47,358 bases of DNA from JAGNHS01 sp964609695 (GCA_964609695.1 CAZSSP010000013.1:1-47358); one strand, 5' to 3'. Numbered from the stretch's first letter, positions 25,218-34,272 are shown. The notes: generated by a model not told the origin, from the sequence alone. Numbers and translations: made by a program.

Positions 25218-26402
25218 ATGTATCCATCTCAAAAAAAACATCTTTTAGATCTTTGGGTGGAGTATTGGACTCAGGCGGCCTATCAAAAATTTGATTTGTT
25301 TTTAGCTCGAGCCTTTAAAAAGCGACCCTTTATGGGGAAGCGAGATAGAGCTTGGTATTCTGAACAATTATTTACAGCTTTGCGTTTTGGTCTTTTAGCT
25401 TTGGATTTAAAAGTCAGTGATGAAGTTTTTAAAGATGCTTCATTATTGGCTTTTAAAGCTGCGAAAGTTGATGAGAGTTTTTTTGATAAGGTTGAAGAAA
25501 TATCAAAAAACTCTCAAAATCAAAGTGAAGATACTTCTGAAAATTTTTCATGGCATCCTGATTGGATTTCTTTTTTTGAAAAAGCTGGCTTGGATTTTAA
25601 TAGACTTTCAAAGTTAAACACTCGAGCTCCACTTTGGCTGAGAGCTAAAAGTCTTGTTGATTTGGAAAATATTAAAAAAGATATTTTGCAAAGAAATATT
25701 GAATTTATAGTGGATGGATTGGCGCTAAAAATTAGTGGGAACCCAAAACTTCATGAGTGGACGAGTTTTAAGATGGGATCCTTCGAAATTCAAGATTGGG
25801 CCAGTCAGCAGATTCCTTTGCTAGCTCCCTTAAAAAAAGACGCTTTGGTGTGGGATGCCTGTGCGGGGGGTGGGGGTAAAACTTTGCAATTATCTGCGAT
25901 TTTAGAAAACACTGGCACAGTGATAGCCTCTGATGTGAGAGCTTTTAAATTTGATGAAATTAAAGCCAGGGCCCTAAAGGCTCGGGCTCAAAATATAAGT
26001 TGTGTGGCTTGGGATGGGCGGCCCCAAATGCCTAATTTTCCTCGAGCAGTTTCTGACCGTGGTGGTTTTGATTTAGTGCTAGTGGATGCTCCTTGTTCGT
26101 CTTCTGGAACGGTGAGAAGAAACCCTGAGATTAAATGGCAAAGTCCTCATTTGAAGTTGAGGACTCTTTCACAAACACAGCTTCATATTTTAGAGGCTGT
26201 AGAAAAATCTGTAAAAAAAGGTGCTCACTTATTGTATGGCACCTGTAGCTTTTTAAATGATGAAAACGAAGAGATCGTAAAGAAATTTTCTGACAAAATG
26301 GGCTCACGATGGAAATTTTTAGAATTTAAGAAGCTCGGTTACTCAAAAGATAATGATTCTGATTTGATGTTTGCAGCCCTTTTTCAAAAACTCACGGATT
26401 AG
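25218..26402 (+). CDS. RsmB-type rRNA cytosine-C5 methyltransferase
   Basis: A 394-residue SAM-dependent RNA methyltransferase of the NOL1/NOP2/Sun family. Visible motifs: SAM-binding motif I WDACAGGGGKTLQLSA (about 214-229), motif IV VLVDAPCSSSGTVRRNPEIK (about 289-308) and motif VI LLYGTCSFLNDENEE (about 339-353) with the catalytic cysteine. The N-terminal 150 residues are helical and may be a diverged NusB-like domain, as in RsmB (16S m5C967). RsmB is the best guess, but RsmF-type specificity cannot be excluded. The gene is not clearly in an operon. Confidence 0.88.
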   Translation: MYPSQKKHLLDLWVEYWTQAAYQKFDLFLARAFKKRPFMGKRDRAWYSEQLFTALRFGLLALDLKVSDEVFKDASLLAFKAAKVDESFFDKVEEISKNSQNQSEDTSENFSWHPDWISFFEKAGLDFNRLSKLNTRAPLWLRAKSLVDLENIKKDILQRNIEFIVDGLALKISGNPKLHEWTSFKMGSFEIQDWASQQIPLLAPLKKDALVWDACAGGGGKTLQLSAILENTGTVIASDVRAFKFDEIKARALKARAQNISCVAWDGRPQMPNFPRAVSDRGGFDLVLVDAPCSSSGTVRRNPEIKWQSPHLKLRTLSQTQLHILEAVEKSVKKGAHLLYGTCSFLNDENEEIVKKFSDKMGSRWKFLEFKKLGYSKDNDSDLMFAALFQKLTD

Positions 26403-26512
26403 ATGTTTTAATAGCCAAAGCTGAATTTAAGTGGAACACGGTTTTGGAATGTTTAAAATTCTGAGTTTTGCGCTTTGGTATAATTTATTATTCAAAGCTG
26501 ATAACCACTTAA

Positions 26513-27097
26513 CTATGAAAACCCCGTAGGGCTCAGTTTAGTATTGTTTTCAATAAATTTAATTTTTTCATAAATTTCTCTAGCAGTAACTCTAGTGATT
26601 TTTAGATTAACTTCAATTCTATTAAGTTTTAGATAATCAACCGCATTTTTAAAGTGACGTCCCCATGTAATGATTCTACTCCAGGGCCGCGCGTCCCAGA
26701 ATCTACGTTTTGAATCTTTCAATACAGCCGAATTTCTATGAGCTCCAAGAACTTTTCGAGCTATTAGTGAGGATATAATTCTCAAAAACTTTCTAAATTC
26801 TCTTCGATTATGGGCTCGAAGGACCAAATGTATATGATTTCCAGCATTCGCAATTTGGTAAATATTAACAAAAAATCGATTGGCTTGCTTTCGAATATCG
26901 CCTTCAATTTCTTGTCTTTTTAAAAGAAGTGAATGTTTGCCTTTAGCTAAAGTGGATCTCAACACTACATGTTGTGCATACTTTGAATGAAAGGGTCGTG
27001 CCACTTTGGCGTGGTTACCGTTTAGAAGAGATCCACCGAAACCCTCTTTAGTCCAGTTTTGTTCTTCTTTGATTAAAAAAAGCTTACGATTTCTCAA
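26513..27097 (-). CDS. REP-associated tyrosine transposase (RAYT, Y1/IS200-like)
   Basis: A 194-residue single-strand DNA transposase-type protein. NAGNHIHLVLRAHNRREF (about 84-101) carries the HUH motif (His88, His90). YLKLNR near 155-160 supplies the candidate catalytic Tyr155. FWDARPWSRIITWGRHF (about 133-149) is the conserved block found in RAYTs rather than in IS200 TnpA. RAYTs are chromosomal single-copy relatives that move or maintain short palindromic repeats. No inverted-repeat ends or tnpB partner flank it, so it is not an IS. The palindromic elements at 1-62 and 35847-36046 are possible substrates, which is inference. The catalytic residues look intact. Confidence 0.85.
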   Translation of the reverse strand: MRNRKLFLIKEEQNWTKEGFGGSLLNGNHAKVARPFHSKYAQHVVLRSTLAKGKHSLLLKRQEIEGDIRKQANRFFVNIYQIANAGNHIHLVLRAHNRREFRKFLRIISSLIARKVLGAHRNSAVLKDSKRRFWDARPWSRIITWGRHFKNAVDYLKLNRIEVNLKITRVTAREIYEKIKFIENNTKLSPTGFS

Positions 27098-27398
27098 TAC
27101 GATTAGTAATAAAGTAGCTAATTAAATGTGTCAAATGGAAATTATAGATAGCTAAGGTATTTGTGGAAGATTGAAAAGAATCGCCTGCAAATAGAGCCAG
27201 AAGTTCTGAGCTGAAAGATGAGAATTGGATTTTATGCGTGAGATTTACATTTATTAGCTTCGCTTAATAGGATTCACTAGGATCTTAATCGAATCTTTAC
27301 AGTCTAAAGATAAATCTCTGCTTAGGACTCACTTTTTAACCATAATTTAACTTGGTCTTATTGGGCTCTAAACCGATAATAGTAAGTCGGGGGCGTGA
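27098..27398. other. Intergenic region of about 300 bases
   Basis: AT-rich spacer between the divergent RAYT gene and the 27399 gene. I see no open frame, RNA gene or strong palindrome. Its right end carries a candidate promoter for the downstream pair. Confidence 0.6.
27352..27380 (+). promoter_or_regulatory. Candidate promoter of the 27399-30202 gene pair
   Basis: GATAAT (27375-27380) matches a -10 box in 5 of 6 positions, 17 bases after TTGGTC. A GGGGG ribosome site follows, 5 bases before the ATG at 27399. Confidence 0.4.
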
Positions 27399-29096
27399 AT
27401 GGGTTATACTTTTATTCTGCGTAAAATTCATGTCTCTTTGATCGGTGTCTTTTTAGCTTTGTCGACTCAAGCTGAAGTCTGTAAAAATCTTAAAATCACT
27501 CCCTCAATAATTTCTACTTATAATAGATATAACAAAGCCTCAAAAGACTATGAAAATCTTGGTCCTGAGGCTTTTGTAAATTCCATGGTGCTAACAAAAC
27601 TAGATTCAAAATTCATGATTTCATTGTTAAGGGGGCTTCCTCCACTTCCGAAACTTTCTTGGGATCAAAAAGAGTTTTGGGTTTTGCGCCTAAGAGATAA
27701 AAACAAAACAGCGCTTTTAGATTTTTGTAATCTTGATGATAACGAAGTGAGTGTGAATGGCTCTAAATTTAAAATATTTGCAAAAATGAGTTTAGAAGAA
27801 ATGACTCAATTTTTAGAGCCACTTTTTCCAAAACAAAACAATATTGGGTTTCTTTTGTGGATACAAAATCAAATTTTACCCTCTGCTGAAGCTGTAACTG
27901 TAATGGGTGGAGCTTTTATTGGTGCCTTTGCAGGACTGGCTGGCATGCTCCTTATGAATGTTTTTAAAGGAAATTCATCAAGTAAAACACAATCTCAACC
28001 TGCATCTCGTATAACGGTCTCGGATGCGGGTTCAGGAGGCTCTCTACCTATTCATGCTGGATCGGGTGGGCCGGCTGGAGGGGGTGCTCCTGGAGAAGCT
28101 CCTGCTGATGGCCAAAATCCTGCGGGAGGAAATTCTGGAGGCGCACAGCCTAATTCTCCAAATGGCGGAGCTCAACCCAATGGCTCATCCAGCGCTCCAT
28201 CGGCTAACAATGGTGAAACAGAATGTAGTGATAAAGCGACGCCCATTGCAGACGAAAGAAAAACACAGCTCAAAGCACTTAGCGACGATCAAATCAAAAA
28301 CTTTCAATGTTTTTCAAAACATCATGAATTTGCCGATGATAATTCTCAAATTGCACAATGGGGCAAAAATGAAGATTGGCTTTCTTTAGGGGTGGGTCAC
28401 TATATTTGGTATCCGAAAGTAAAACAAAAATACGTTGAGAGTTTCCCAAATCTAATCAAATTTGCATGTAGTAATGGCTACTCAGGCAGTCTACCCAAGG
28501 AGATTGGATATACGGGGGGTGATCCTGTTTTAGGGCCTTGCCCATGGAATAATAAAGCGGAGTTCAATAAAGCAAAAGAAGAAAAATCTAAAGATTTAGA
28601 AAATATCCAGAAATTTCTAATAGATAAAGATATGCAAAAGCAGCAGGCGCTTTTTCAATACAACCGACTTTTAGATTTTATGGATAATTGGAAACCAGGT
28701 AGTAATCAAGATGAGATAGCTGCAAAGAATAAAGCGGAAGAACTAATGAAACAGCCTGGTGGGACTTTAGTTCTAATGGATTACATTAATTTTAAGGGTG
28801 AAGGTACAAACCCTAGTGAATTTTATATGTACAATAATAAAAAAATGACTTGGGGTTTGAAATCAGTTTTACAAAATTGGGTTGAGTTAGAAAAAAATCC
28901 CAAATATCCAAATATTAAAGGTGTTGCAATTAGTGCTTTTAGTTGGGTTGCTAATCAAGTTCTTGGCTTTAGATCTATATATGATCCAGAAATAAAAAAG
29001 CAAGATAATCCTGGTAAGATTTCTGTAGATTGGATGTTGAGAGTTAACGACTATTCCAATATCTCTACGGCTCAATCTAAATACAATTGTAAATAA
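27399..29096 (+). CDS. Exported multi-part protein with a conserved uncharacterised C-terminal domain
   Basis: 565 residues. Signal peptide to about residue 25 (cleavage near TQA). A cysteine-containing N-terminal domain (about 26-160) and a hydrophobic glycine-rich segment (about 166-190, GGAFIGAFAGLAGMLLM) follow. Then comes a Gly/Pro/Ala/Asn-rich linker (about 205-275). The C-terminal domain (about 285-555) shows WLSLGVGHYIWYPK, ESFPNLIKF and LVLMDYINFKGEGTNPSEFY. From memory these belong to a widespread uncharacterised proteobacterial family with GhGHxIWYP and DYxNFKGEG motifs. The GhGH string also recalls GH24-type lysozymes, but that is speculation. Its stop overlaps the next ATG (TAATG), so the two products are made together. 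Confidence 0.72.
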   Translation: MGYTFILRKIHVSLIGVFLALSTQAEVCKNLKITPSIISTYNRYNKASKDYENLGPEAFVNSMVLTKLDSKFMISLLRGLPPLPKLSWDQKEFWVLRLRDKNKTALLDFCNLDDNEVSVNGSKFKIFAKMSLEEMTQFLEPLFPKQNNIGFLLWIQNQILPSAEAVTVMGGAFIGAFAGLAGMLLMNVFKGNSSSKTQSQPASRITVSDAGSGGSLPIHAGSGGPAGGGAPGEAPADGQNPAGGNSGGAQPNSPNGGAQPNGSSSAPSANNGETECSDKATPIADERKTQLKALSDDQIKNFQCFSKHHEFADDNSQIAQWGKNEDWLSLGVGHYIWYPKVKQKYVESFPNLIKFACSNGYSGSLPKEIGYTGGDPVLGPCPWNNKAEFNKAKEEKSKDLENIQKFLIDKDMQKQQALFQYNRLLDFMDNWKPGSNQDEIAAKNKAEELMKQPGGTLVLMDYINFKGEGTNPSEFYMYNNKKMTWGLKSVLQNWVELEKNPKYPNIKGVAISAFSWVANQVLGFRSIYDPEIKKQDNPGKISVDWMLRVNDYSNISTAQSKYNCK

Positions 29097-30202
29097 TGAA
29101 AAGTTTATTTAGAAAATATTTTTTAAATCTAAAAAATCTTTCTCTTCTTAGCCTATTAATTGTTAGTCGTGTTTTCGCCTTTCAAGATGCCAGCGAAGAA
29201 GCTGTGCGAGCTTGGTATGTGCAAGGCAATCCTTTTCATCGTACAGAAAGTATTAGCATTCCTTCTACTGTTAATACTGGGCATCCTGAGGGACTCGCTG
29301 TTTTGAATAATGATTATTATTTAAGTCTTATGGATGAAGATAAAAGTTCTTCTAAAATTGAATGTAAACAATCTCGAATACTTCATTTTAAAAAATTTGA
29401 TTCTTCTTTAGTTTTAAAAGACGAAAAAATTATTAGCAGCAATGAACGTAATGAGTGTCATTTGGGTGGTCTTGTGTGGGGTGCCAACTATAAAGAACTT
29501 TGGACTCCTCTGGCGCAATTTAAAGCCTCATCTTCGAGCACTATGCTCGCGATAAACCCTAACGATTTAAGTATTAAAAAAGAATTAAAAATAATGGATC
29601 ATATTGGGTCCCAGATTTACACTCGTGATGCCATTTATGCCTTTAGTTGGGATTCTAGAAAGCTTTATAAGGCAGATCTCTGCGAGCATGATTTGTCTCA
29701 GTGTAAGGTGTCAAAAATTTCAGAATCCAAGGCTCGCTCCAGTGCCTATCAAGATTGTAAAACATTAATCAGCGATGGACGCCCCATCACCGCATTTTGT
29801 AGTGGCTTAGACTTTGAGCCCTGGTCTTGGAACGTGATTGGCTTTTTGCGATGGGATTTATGGTGGAAAAATCAAAAGAGCTGGGAATGGCCTTTGAAAT
29901 TAGAACGAACAGGTTATTTAGATTGGATAGAAATCGATTCAAAGGGGACTCACTTATTAGGGCGCTTTAATTCACCTAAGGTAGACGGCGTCTTTTTATC
30001 TCGTAACCCCATGGCGATATGGGAAGAGCGAAAAGATAATAAATTTAATTTAAATTTTGCCTTTGTTCCCGAAGATCATCCTCGTTCAAAACTTCTTATC
30101 TATGAAAGTGGATGGTTGGAATTGGCTCCTGTTAAAGATGGCTCTGGGTCGCTTCTCCGTAATTTGTCGGGTGCTGTCGATAAAATTAACAGCGATAAAT
30201 AG
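29096..30202 (+). CDS. Exported beta-propeller-like protein, coupled to the upstream gene
   Basis: 368 residues. Signal peptide about 1-29 (basic start, LLSLLIVSRVFA). The mature part has repeated beta-type blocks (GHPEGLAVLNNDYYLSLMD, HLGGLVWGANYKELWTPLAQF, GSQIYTRDAIYAFSWDS) with spacing like that of small beta-propeller proteins. Several cysteines (in IECKQS, NECHLGG, ADLCEHDLSQC, QDCKTL, AFCSGL) suggest disulfides, and so a periplasmic or outside location. No firm family call. The start codon shares one base with the stop of the 27399 gene, so the two probably form a functional pair. Confidence 0.7.
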   Translation: MKSLFRKYFLNLKNLSLLSLLIVSRVFAFQDASEEAVRAWYVQGNPFHRTESISIPSTVNTGHPEGLAVLNNDYYLSLMDEDKSSSKIECKQSRILHFKKFDSSLVLKDEKIISSNERNECHLGGLVWGANYKELWTPLAQFKASSSSTMLAINPNDLSIKKELKIMDHIGSQIYTRDAIYAFSWDSRKLYKADLCEHDLSQCKVSKISESKARSSAYQDCKTLISDGRPITAFCSGLDFEPWSWNVIGFLRWDLWWKNQKSWEWPLKLERTGYLDWIEIDSKGTHLLGRFNSPKVDGVFLSRNPMAIWEERKDNKFNLNFAFVPEDHPRSKLLIYESGWLELAPVKDGSGSLLRNLSGAVDKINSDK

Positions 30203-30317
30203 ACCGACAGCCTTTAAAACGCTTTTAAATGCTTATTAAGCCCCGGCACACAGCTTGCTTATGGTTTAAGTGGATTTATATATATTTGAATTTTTTTGCC
30301 CTAATGGAGGATCGTTT

Positions 30318-30518
30318 ATGGAGTTTTCAAAATATTTTAGCTTTGTAGTATCAAACACCCTTAATCTTCGAAAAAAGCCTGTAAAAAAAGATGAAAAGCC
30401 AAATGCTTCCTTAAGGTTTCATGAAGAAAGCAAAATCATGCGTCGACCTTCAATCACTGAACAGGTGGAAATTTTTCGCCAAAATCTTATAAAAAAATCT
30501 AACGAAGACAAATCCTGA
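30318..30518 (+). CDS. Small basic protein of unknown function
   Basis: A 66-residue product from ATG 30318, chosen for its ideal GGAGG 7 bases upstream. An in-frame start at 30270 lacks one. It begins EFSKYFSFVVSNTLNLRKKP and has lysine-rich stretches (KKPVKKDEK), then ESKIMRRPSITEQVEIFRQN. It has no clear signal peptide or transmembrane segment, and no family was recognised. It ends one base before the stop of the convergent gene. Confidence 0.65.
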   Translation: MEFSKYFSFVVSNTLNLRKKPVKKDEKPNASLRFHEESKIMRRPSITEQVEIFRQNLIKKSNEDKS

Positions 30519-30519
30519 T

Positions 30520-31017
30520 TTATTGATTGAGTGAAATCAATTTGCCTTGAATGAGTTTATAATGAGCGGGGTCTTCTTCATCGAAGGCCTCGAAGTTAAT
30601 TTCTTTATTGTGAATTTTAATTTTTCGAGTTTCATCCATGAGGGTTTTGTCGCCCTGAAATCTCAAGATTTTAAAAATATGATCTTTACCTACAGAAATT
30701 TCCCCCTTGTTTTCTGTGAAAAGAAGAACTCTTTCAATTTGATTTTGAGTGAGTGTTCCCGCAATTCCCGCGTCGTAATGTAACATGTAGACGTTCTCAT
30801 TCGGACCTAATGTTTTATTTTCAATTTTTAAAAGTATGGGTTTCTCTGGGCCAATGATTTGCAGGCTACTTATTTCCTTGCCTTTCCATAATAATTTGCA
30901 AGAGCTCGAAGAGCAGCTATCATTTAAAGAGAATTCATCAAGTTTTATTTCGGCTTGAGCGATTGAAATAAAAAAGACTAAAAAAAGACTTATAAGGATT
31001 AAATTAAAAAACTTCAT
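30520..31017 (-). CDS. Secreted protein of unknown function
   Basis: 165 residues with a classic signal peptide (about 1-22, cleavage after AQA). The small mature domain has a cysteine pair in SCSSSSCKLLW (about 34-44). The rest is charged with alternating beta character (KISVGK-, KIKIHNKEINFEAF-like stretches). Its ATG overlaps the stop of the upstream gapped gene by 4 bases (ATGA), so the two are translationally coupled and may form a secreted pair. No family was recognised. Confidence 0.72.
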   Translation of the reverse strand: MKFFNLILISLFLVFFISIAQAEIKLDEFSLNDSCSSSSCKLLWKGKEISSLQIIGPEKPILLKIENKTLGPNENVYMLHYDAGIAGTLTQNQIERVLLFTENKGEISVGKDHIFKILRFQGDKTLMDETRKIKIHNKEINFEAFDEEDPAHYKLIQGKLISLNQ

Positions 31018-31412
31018 AAAATCCCCTGAAAAAATATAAAGTCTTTAGGTGGAATTTCTTGTTCCATAAAGCTACTGGTGAGTTCGCGTAATAGAATGAT
31101 GGGATGAGTGATGAGGGCGTCTTGTGCCGACCATCTNNNNNNNNNNNNNNNNNNNNNNNNNNNNNNNNNNNNNNNNNNNNNNNNNNNNNNNNNNNNNNNN
31201 NNNNNNNNNNNNNNNNNNNNNNNNNNNNNNNNNNNNGCAGAATTTTTATTGGAATTAACAGAATTATTGGAGTTAGGCAGAGTGCTTTCTGTGTTGGATT
31301 TTATGATATTAGGTCGATTGTCTGTTTGAGCGTTGTGAAGGCTATCGGCACTTATAGAATGACTAGCTAAAAACAAGAAAGACAAGGCAAAGTAGGCCTG
31401 CAATTTACCCAT
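31014..31412 (-). CDS. Secreted protein interrupted by an assembly gap
   Basis: Two pieces of one probable gene around a run of N. The N-terminal piece has a signal peptide (about 1-21, cleavage near SISA) followed by an Asn/Ser-rich stretch (STLPNSNNSVNSNKNS) running into the gap. The C-terminal piece (RWSAQDALITHP... to FFQGIL) ends in a 4-base overlap with the next gene. The true length is unknown because 100 N is a placeholder. The repetitive Asn/Ser coding sequence probably broke the assembly. No family was recognised. Confidence 0.5.
   Translation of the reverse strand: MGKLQAYFALSFLFLASHSISADSLHNAQTDNRPNIIKSNTESTLPNSNNSVNSNKNSXXXXXXXXXXXXXXXXXXXXXXXXXXXXXXXXXXRWSAQDALITHPIILLRELTSSFMEQEIPPKDFIFFQGIL
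31137..31236. other. Run of 100 N (real gap of unknown size)
   Basis: The flanks share no duplicated end, unlike the gap at 1348-1447. The right flank holds near-tandem AATTATTGGAGTTA-type units, so a short tandem repeat is probably missing. Confidence 0.9.
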
Positions 31413-31477
31413 TTAATAATGATAACGGGAAAGCCTTTTCAAAGCCACCCAGTTGGGATTATTGTCGCTTGGCTAAG

Positions 31478-32551
31478 ATGAAAATTTTACATGTCATGCC
31501 TGCGCGATTTCCTATTCAACTTTACGGTGGTGCGGAGCGTGCTGCATATAATTTAGCCAAAGGTTTGGCGGAATTAGGCCATGAAAACTATTTTTTGTGT
31601 TTAGAGGGAAGTGAAATTCCATTTGCTAAAGTAATTCCTTGGGATTTTTCTAATGATTGGCAAAATGCTGTGCCTGATGGAATTGATATTGTTCAAGTTT
31701 ACAACACACCAAATCGTAAACCCAATTTCCCTTATTTAGTCTGTATTCAAGGGAATGGTCGCCCCGGTGAAAGATTTCATGGCAACACCATATTTCTTTC
31801 GGCAAATCATGCCAAAAGACACAATTGGTCGGAATATGTGTTTAATGGAATTGATCCCGCAGAATATCCCTTAGGAAAACATAAAAATCCAGGCCAGTTG
31901 TTATTTTTAGCCAAAGCCTCTTGGCCCATTAAAAATTTATACGGGGCCATGGATCTTAGTGTTCAATCGGGATGCCGCTTGGAAGTTTGTGGCGGCAAGG
32001 GAAGTCTATACTATAAAATATTTAGACCCTATGTGCATTTTAACGGCATGGTGGGTGGTGAGAAAAAAATTAAAATTCTGCAAGAATCTGAAGCTTTGTT
32101 GTTTCCGGTTTTGTGGCATGAACCTTTTGGAATTGCTGTCATTGAGGCTATGGCCACGGGGGCTCCTGTTTTCGCCTCTAATCGCGGCAGTCTTCCCGAG
32201 TTAATTGATGGGAGCTCAGGGGCCATTTGTAATACTCGTGAGGAATTTATTGTGGCCATTAGTCGACGTCATCAGTGGACGCCAGAACAGTGTCGAGCGC
32301 GAGTTCTTAATAATTTCACACATCGTCATCAAGCCGAGCGTTATTTAGAAAAATACAAGAAAATTTTGAGCCAGGGTCAGTTGAGAGAGGGGCAGGCTTT
32401 TTGTTCTGAAGATTTTATTTCTGAAGAAATAAAATTAATTCCAAGACTTCGATCGACTTGGAAAATTGATTATAAATTACTAAAGCAAAAGGAAGCTAAG
32501 ATTATCGCCAGACGAAAGCGTGAAGACTTGCGTCGTTTAAAACCAGCCTAA
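31478..32551 (+). CDS. Group 1 (GT4-like) glycosyltransferase
   Basis: About 357 residues, a cytoplasmic GT-B enzyme. The N-terminal ILHVMPARFPIQLYGGAERA gives the acceptor-side glycine loop. LFLAKASWPIKN opens the donor domain, and the donor site shows EPFGIAVIEAMATGAPVFAS with GSLPELI, the E-x7-E motif of GT4 retaining transferases. The C-terminus ends in a basic stretch (IIARRKREDLRRLK) that may bind membrane. Start at ATG 31478; a TTG nine bases upstream is possible. The sugar and acceptor are unknown; a surface polysaccharide or lipopolysaccharide is likely. Its 3' end overlaps the convergent peroxiredoxin gene by 15 bases. Confidence 0.9.
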   Translation: MKILHVMPARFPIQLYGGAERAAYNLAKGLAELGHENYFLCLEGSEIPFAKVIPWDFSNDWQNAVPDGIDIVQVYNTPNRKPNFPYLVCIQGNGRPGERFHGNTIFLSANHAKRHNWSEYVFNGIDPAEYPLGKHKNPGQLLFLAKASWPIKNLYGAMDLSVQSGCRLEVCGGKGSLYYKIFRPYVHFNGMVGGEKKIKILQESEALLFPVLWHEPFGIAVIEAMATGAPVFASNRGSLPELIDGSSGAICNTREEFIVAISRRHQWTPEQCRARVLNNFTHRHQAERYLEKYKKILSQGQLREGQAFCSEDFISEEIKLIPRLRSTWKIDYKLLKQKEAKIIARRKREDLRRLKPA

Positions 32552-33013
32552 GTTTTTTAAAGCGCTTTGCGTTTCTTGGGCATAATTTTTCCAAGACAAC
32601 CATTTTAGAACTTTTACTATTTTTTGATTTTCGTCGATGAGAAATGTGACTCGATTCGCTTTACCTATGGGAAGTAAAACTTCATAGGCTTTTGAAACTT
32701 TCTTAGAATCATCGGCTAAAATAGGAAAGGGTATTTTATGGTGCTCAGCAAATTCTGCGTGTTTGCTAACAGAGTCCGTGCTGATTCCAATAACAGGAAT
32801 TTTAGCTGTTCTAAAGGCTTCGAATTCATCTCTAAAGCTACAGGCTTCGGCTGTGCAGCCCATAGTGAAGTCGGCAGGATAAAAATATAGAATAATTTTT
32901 TGTCCTTTGTACTGCGAAAGACTTTGTTCGTTATTATTTTGATCTTTTAGACGGAAATCGGGAGCTTGGCTTCCCTCGGCTAAACCTTGGCCTAAGAACG
33001 ACATCAATCCCAT
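32537..33013 (-). CDS. bcp: Thioredoxin-dependent peroxiredoxin (Bcp/PrxQ)
   Basis: 158 residues, the standard Bcp length. The active site YPADFTMGCTAEAC has Thr50, peroxidatic Cys53 and resolving Cys58 five residues later, as in the alpha2-type atypical two-cysteine PrxQ class. APDF (17-20), FRDEFEAF and VIGISTDS are further family blocks. It reduces peroxides using thioredoxin. The gene follows the GT87-like gene by 17 bases on the same strand and overlaps the glycosyltransferase gene tail by 15 bases on the other. Confidence 0.92.
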   Translation of the reverse strand: MGLMSFLGQGLAEGSQAPDFRLKDQNNNEQSLSQYKGQKIILYFYPADFTMGCTAEACSFRDEFEAFRTAKIPVIGISTDSVSKHAEFAEHHKIPFPILADDSKKVSKAYEVLLPIGKANRVTFLIDENQKIVKVLKWLSWKNYAQETQSALKNLGWF

Positions 33014-33030
33014 AAGAAAAATCTAGCAAA

Positions 33031-34272
33031 TCATTCATCATTAGTCGCGAGTATAATTTTAGAAGCCAGCATTATTGTGAGAAGAGCAAGAAGTGCAATA
33101 CTTTGATTCACTTCAAGCCAATAGGCGGCGTTTGTTCCAATGATCGAACGAGGGCTGAGGGCAAGAAACAAACAAAGTGCCCAAATACGTTTTGTATATT
33201 GTGATTTTAGATCGCAATAAAATAAAGCCGGTAAAATTATCCAAAAAAATCCATAAATGTGTTGCCAGGGAAGGGGGTTGATTAAAAGCGATAATAATAT
33301 CCAAACTAAAGAGAGCGTGAGTATGGAGTTTGGGTGTTTTTTGAATTGGAGGACTTTAAAAGTCCTGATTAATAAATGTCCAACAAAGGGCAAAGCTAAT
33401 AATAGGGAAAGCTTCGATCGTGAAGGGAGTCCTAAAAAATGGCTACCCATTGCAAAGAAGCCTTGAAAATAAATGGAGCGATCTGAAAATGGAAAGAAAC
33501 CTGTTGTGTTTTTAATTTGTTCTAACCAACTTTTCCATAATAAGGGATTGGGGATGGGTGCTGCAAATAGGGCTCCAGCAAAGAGTAGCCAGTACCTTTT
33601 ATTTTTAAAGTTAAGTGTTTGAGGAGTTAAACCCAAAAGAGGAGTGAGCTTAAATATTCCTCCAAACATAAATAAGAATATTCCGAAAAATTCTCTAAAA
33701 ATATTTTTAGGATTTTTTAATAAGACCAGGGACCATACGATTAAGGCATAAGTGAGTTGATTGATGTTCTTACTGTGAAACTCATTGTCGATAAATCTCA
33801 GACTCGCAATGAGTCCGGCAAAACTTGTTAAGAGAAATAGTCTTCTTTGTTTTGGGTTTTTGGGAATAAATTCATTATGAAACACATAATAAAGGGCCCA
33901 CGGAATACTTAAGCATGCGGCCAAATTGATAAGACCCAATATCCAACGTGCGTGATCGATACTGAATAAGGCGAGAGGTGAAAAGAAAATTATGGTGATG
34001 GGTGGATATTTAAATGGGAAGGCATCGCTGCTTATGTAAATGGGGTCACCCTGCAGCCAGCGGCTGGCGCAAAGATAAAAGGCTTCAAAATCATTGCTGG
34101 ATGGATCTTTGTAGCGGCTTAAGAAACTTACAATAATGGGGAGACTAATTAAGGCCATTAGAGCGTAAAAAGTTTTCTCGTTTAAGGCTTTGTAAGTTTT
34201 CATTGAAGCAAAATATCTCTCAGTCAATTTTCTATCACGAATCGATGGAATTTTGACTTTCTTAAGCAGCAT
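33031..34272 (-). CDS. DUF2029/GT87-family multispanning glycosyltransferase
   Basis: 413 residues with about ten hydrophobic segments. The first loop NDFEAFYLCASRWLQGDPIY followed by FKYPPITIIFFSPLAL is the signature of the DUF2029/GT87 family, integral membrane enzymes that use polyprenyl-linked sugars. The conserved acidic residues in that loop are the likely catalytic site. ATG 34272 gives the longest product; ATG 34203 (MKTYKAL...) would remove 23 mostly basic residues and is equally possible. Neither has a good Shine-Dalgarno. It probably acts in envelope glycan assembly, perhaps with the nearby GT4 gene. The bcp gene follows closely. Confidence 0.85.
   Translation of the reverse strand: MLLKKVKIPSIRDRKLTERYFASMKTYKALNEKTFYALMALISLPIIVSFLSRYKDPSSNDFEAFYLCASRWLQGDPIYISSDAFPFKYPPITIIFFSPLALFSIDHARWILGLINLAACLSIPWALYYVFHNEFIPKNPKQRRLFLLTSFAGLIASLRFIDNEFHSKNINQLTYALIVWSLVLLKNPKNIFREFFGIFLFMFGGIFKLTPLLGLTPQTLNFKNKRYWLLFAGALFAAPIPNPLLWKSWLEQIKNTTGFFPFSDRSIYFQGFFAMGSHFLGLPSRSKLSLLLALPFVGHLLIRTFKVLQFKKHPNSILTLSLVWILLSLLINPLPWQHIYGFFWIILPALFYCDLKSQYTKRIWALCLFLALSPRSIIGTNAAYWLEVNQSIALLALLTIMLASKIILATNDE

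Noticed and set aside
26403..26512. TTAAGTGG/CCACTTAA repeat as an insertion-sequence end of the RAYT gene
   Set aside because: Arms of only 8 bases on one side of the gene, with no matching end on the other side; RAYTs normally lack IS ends.
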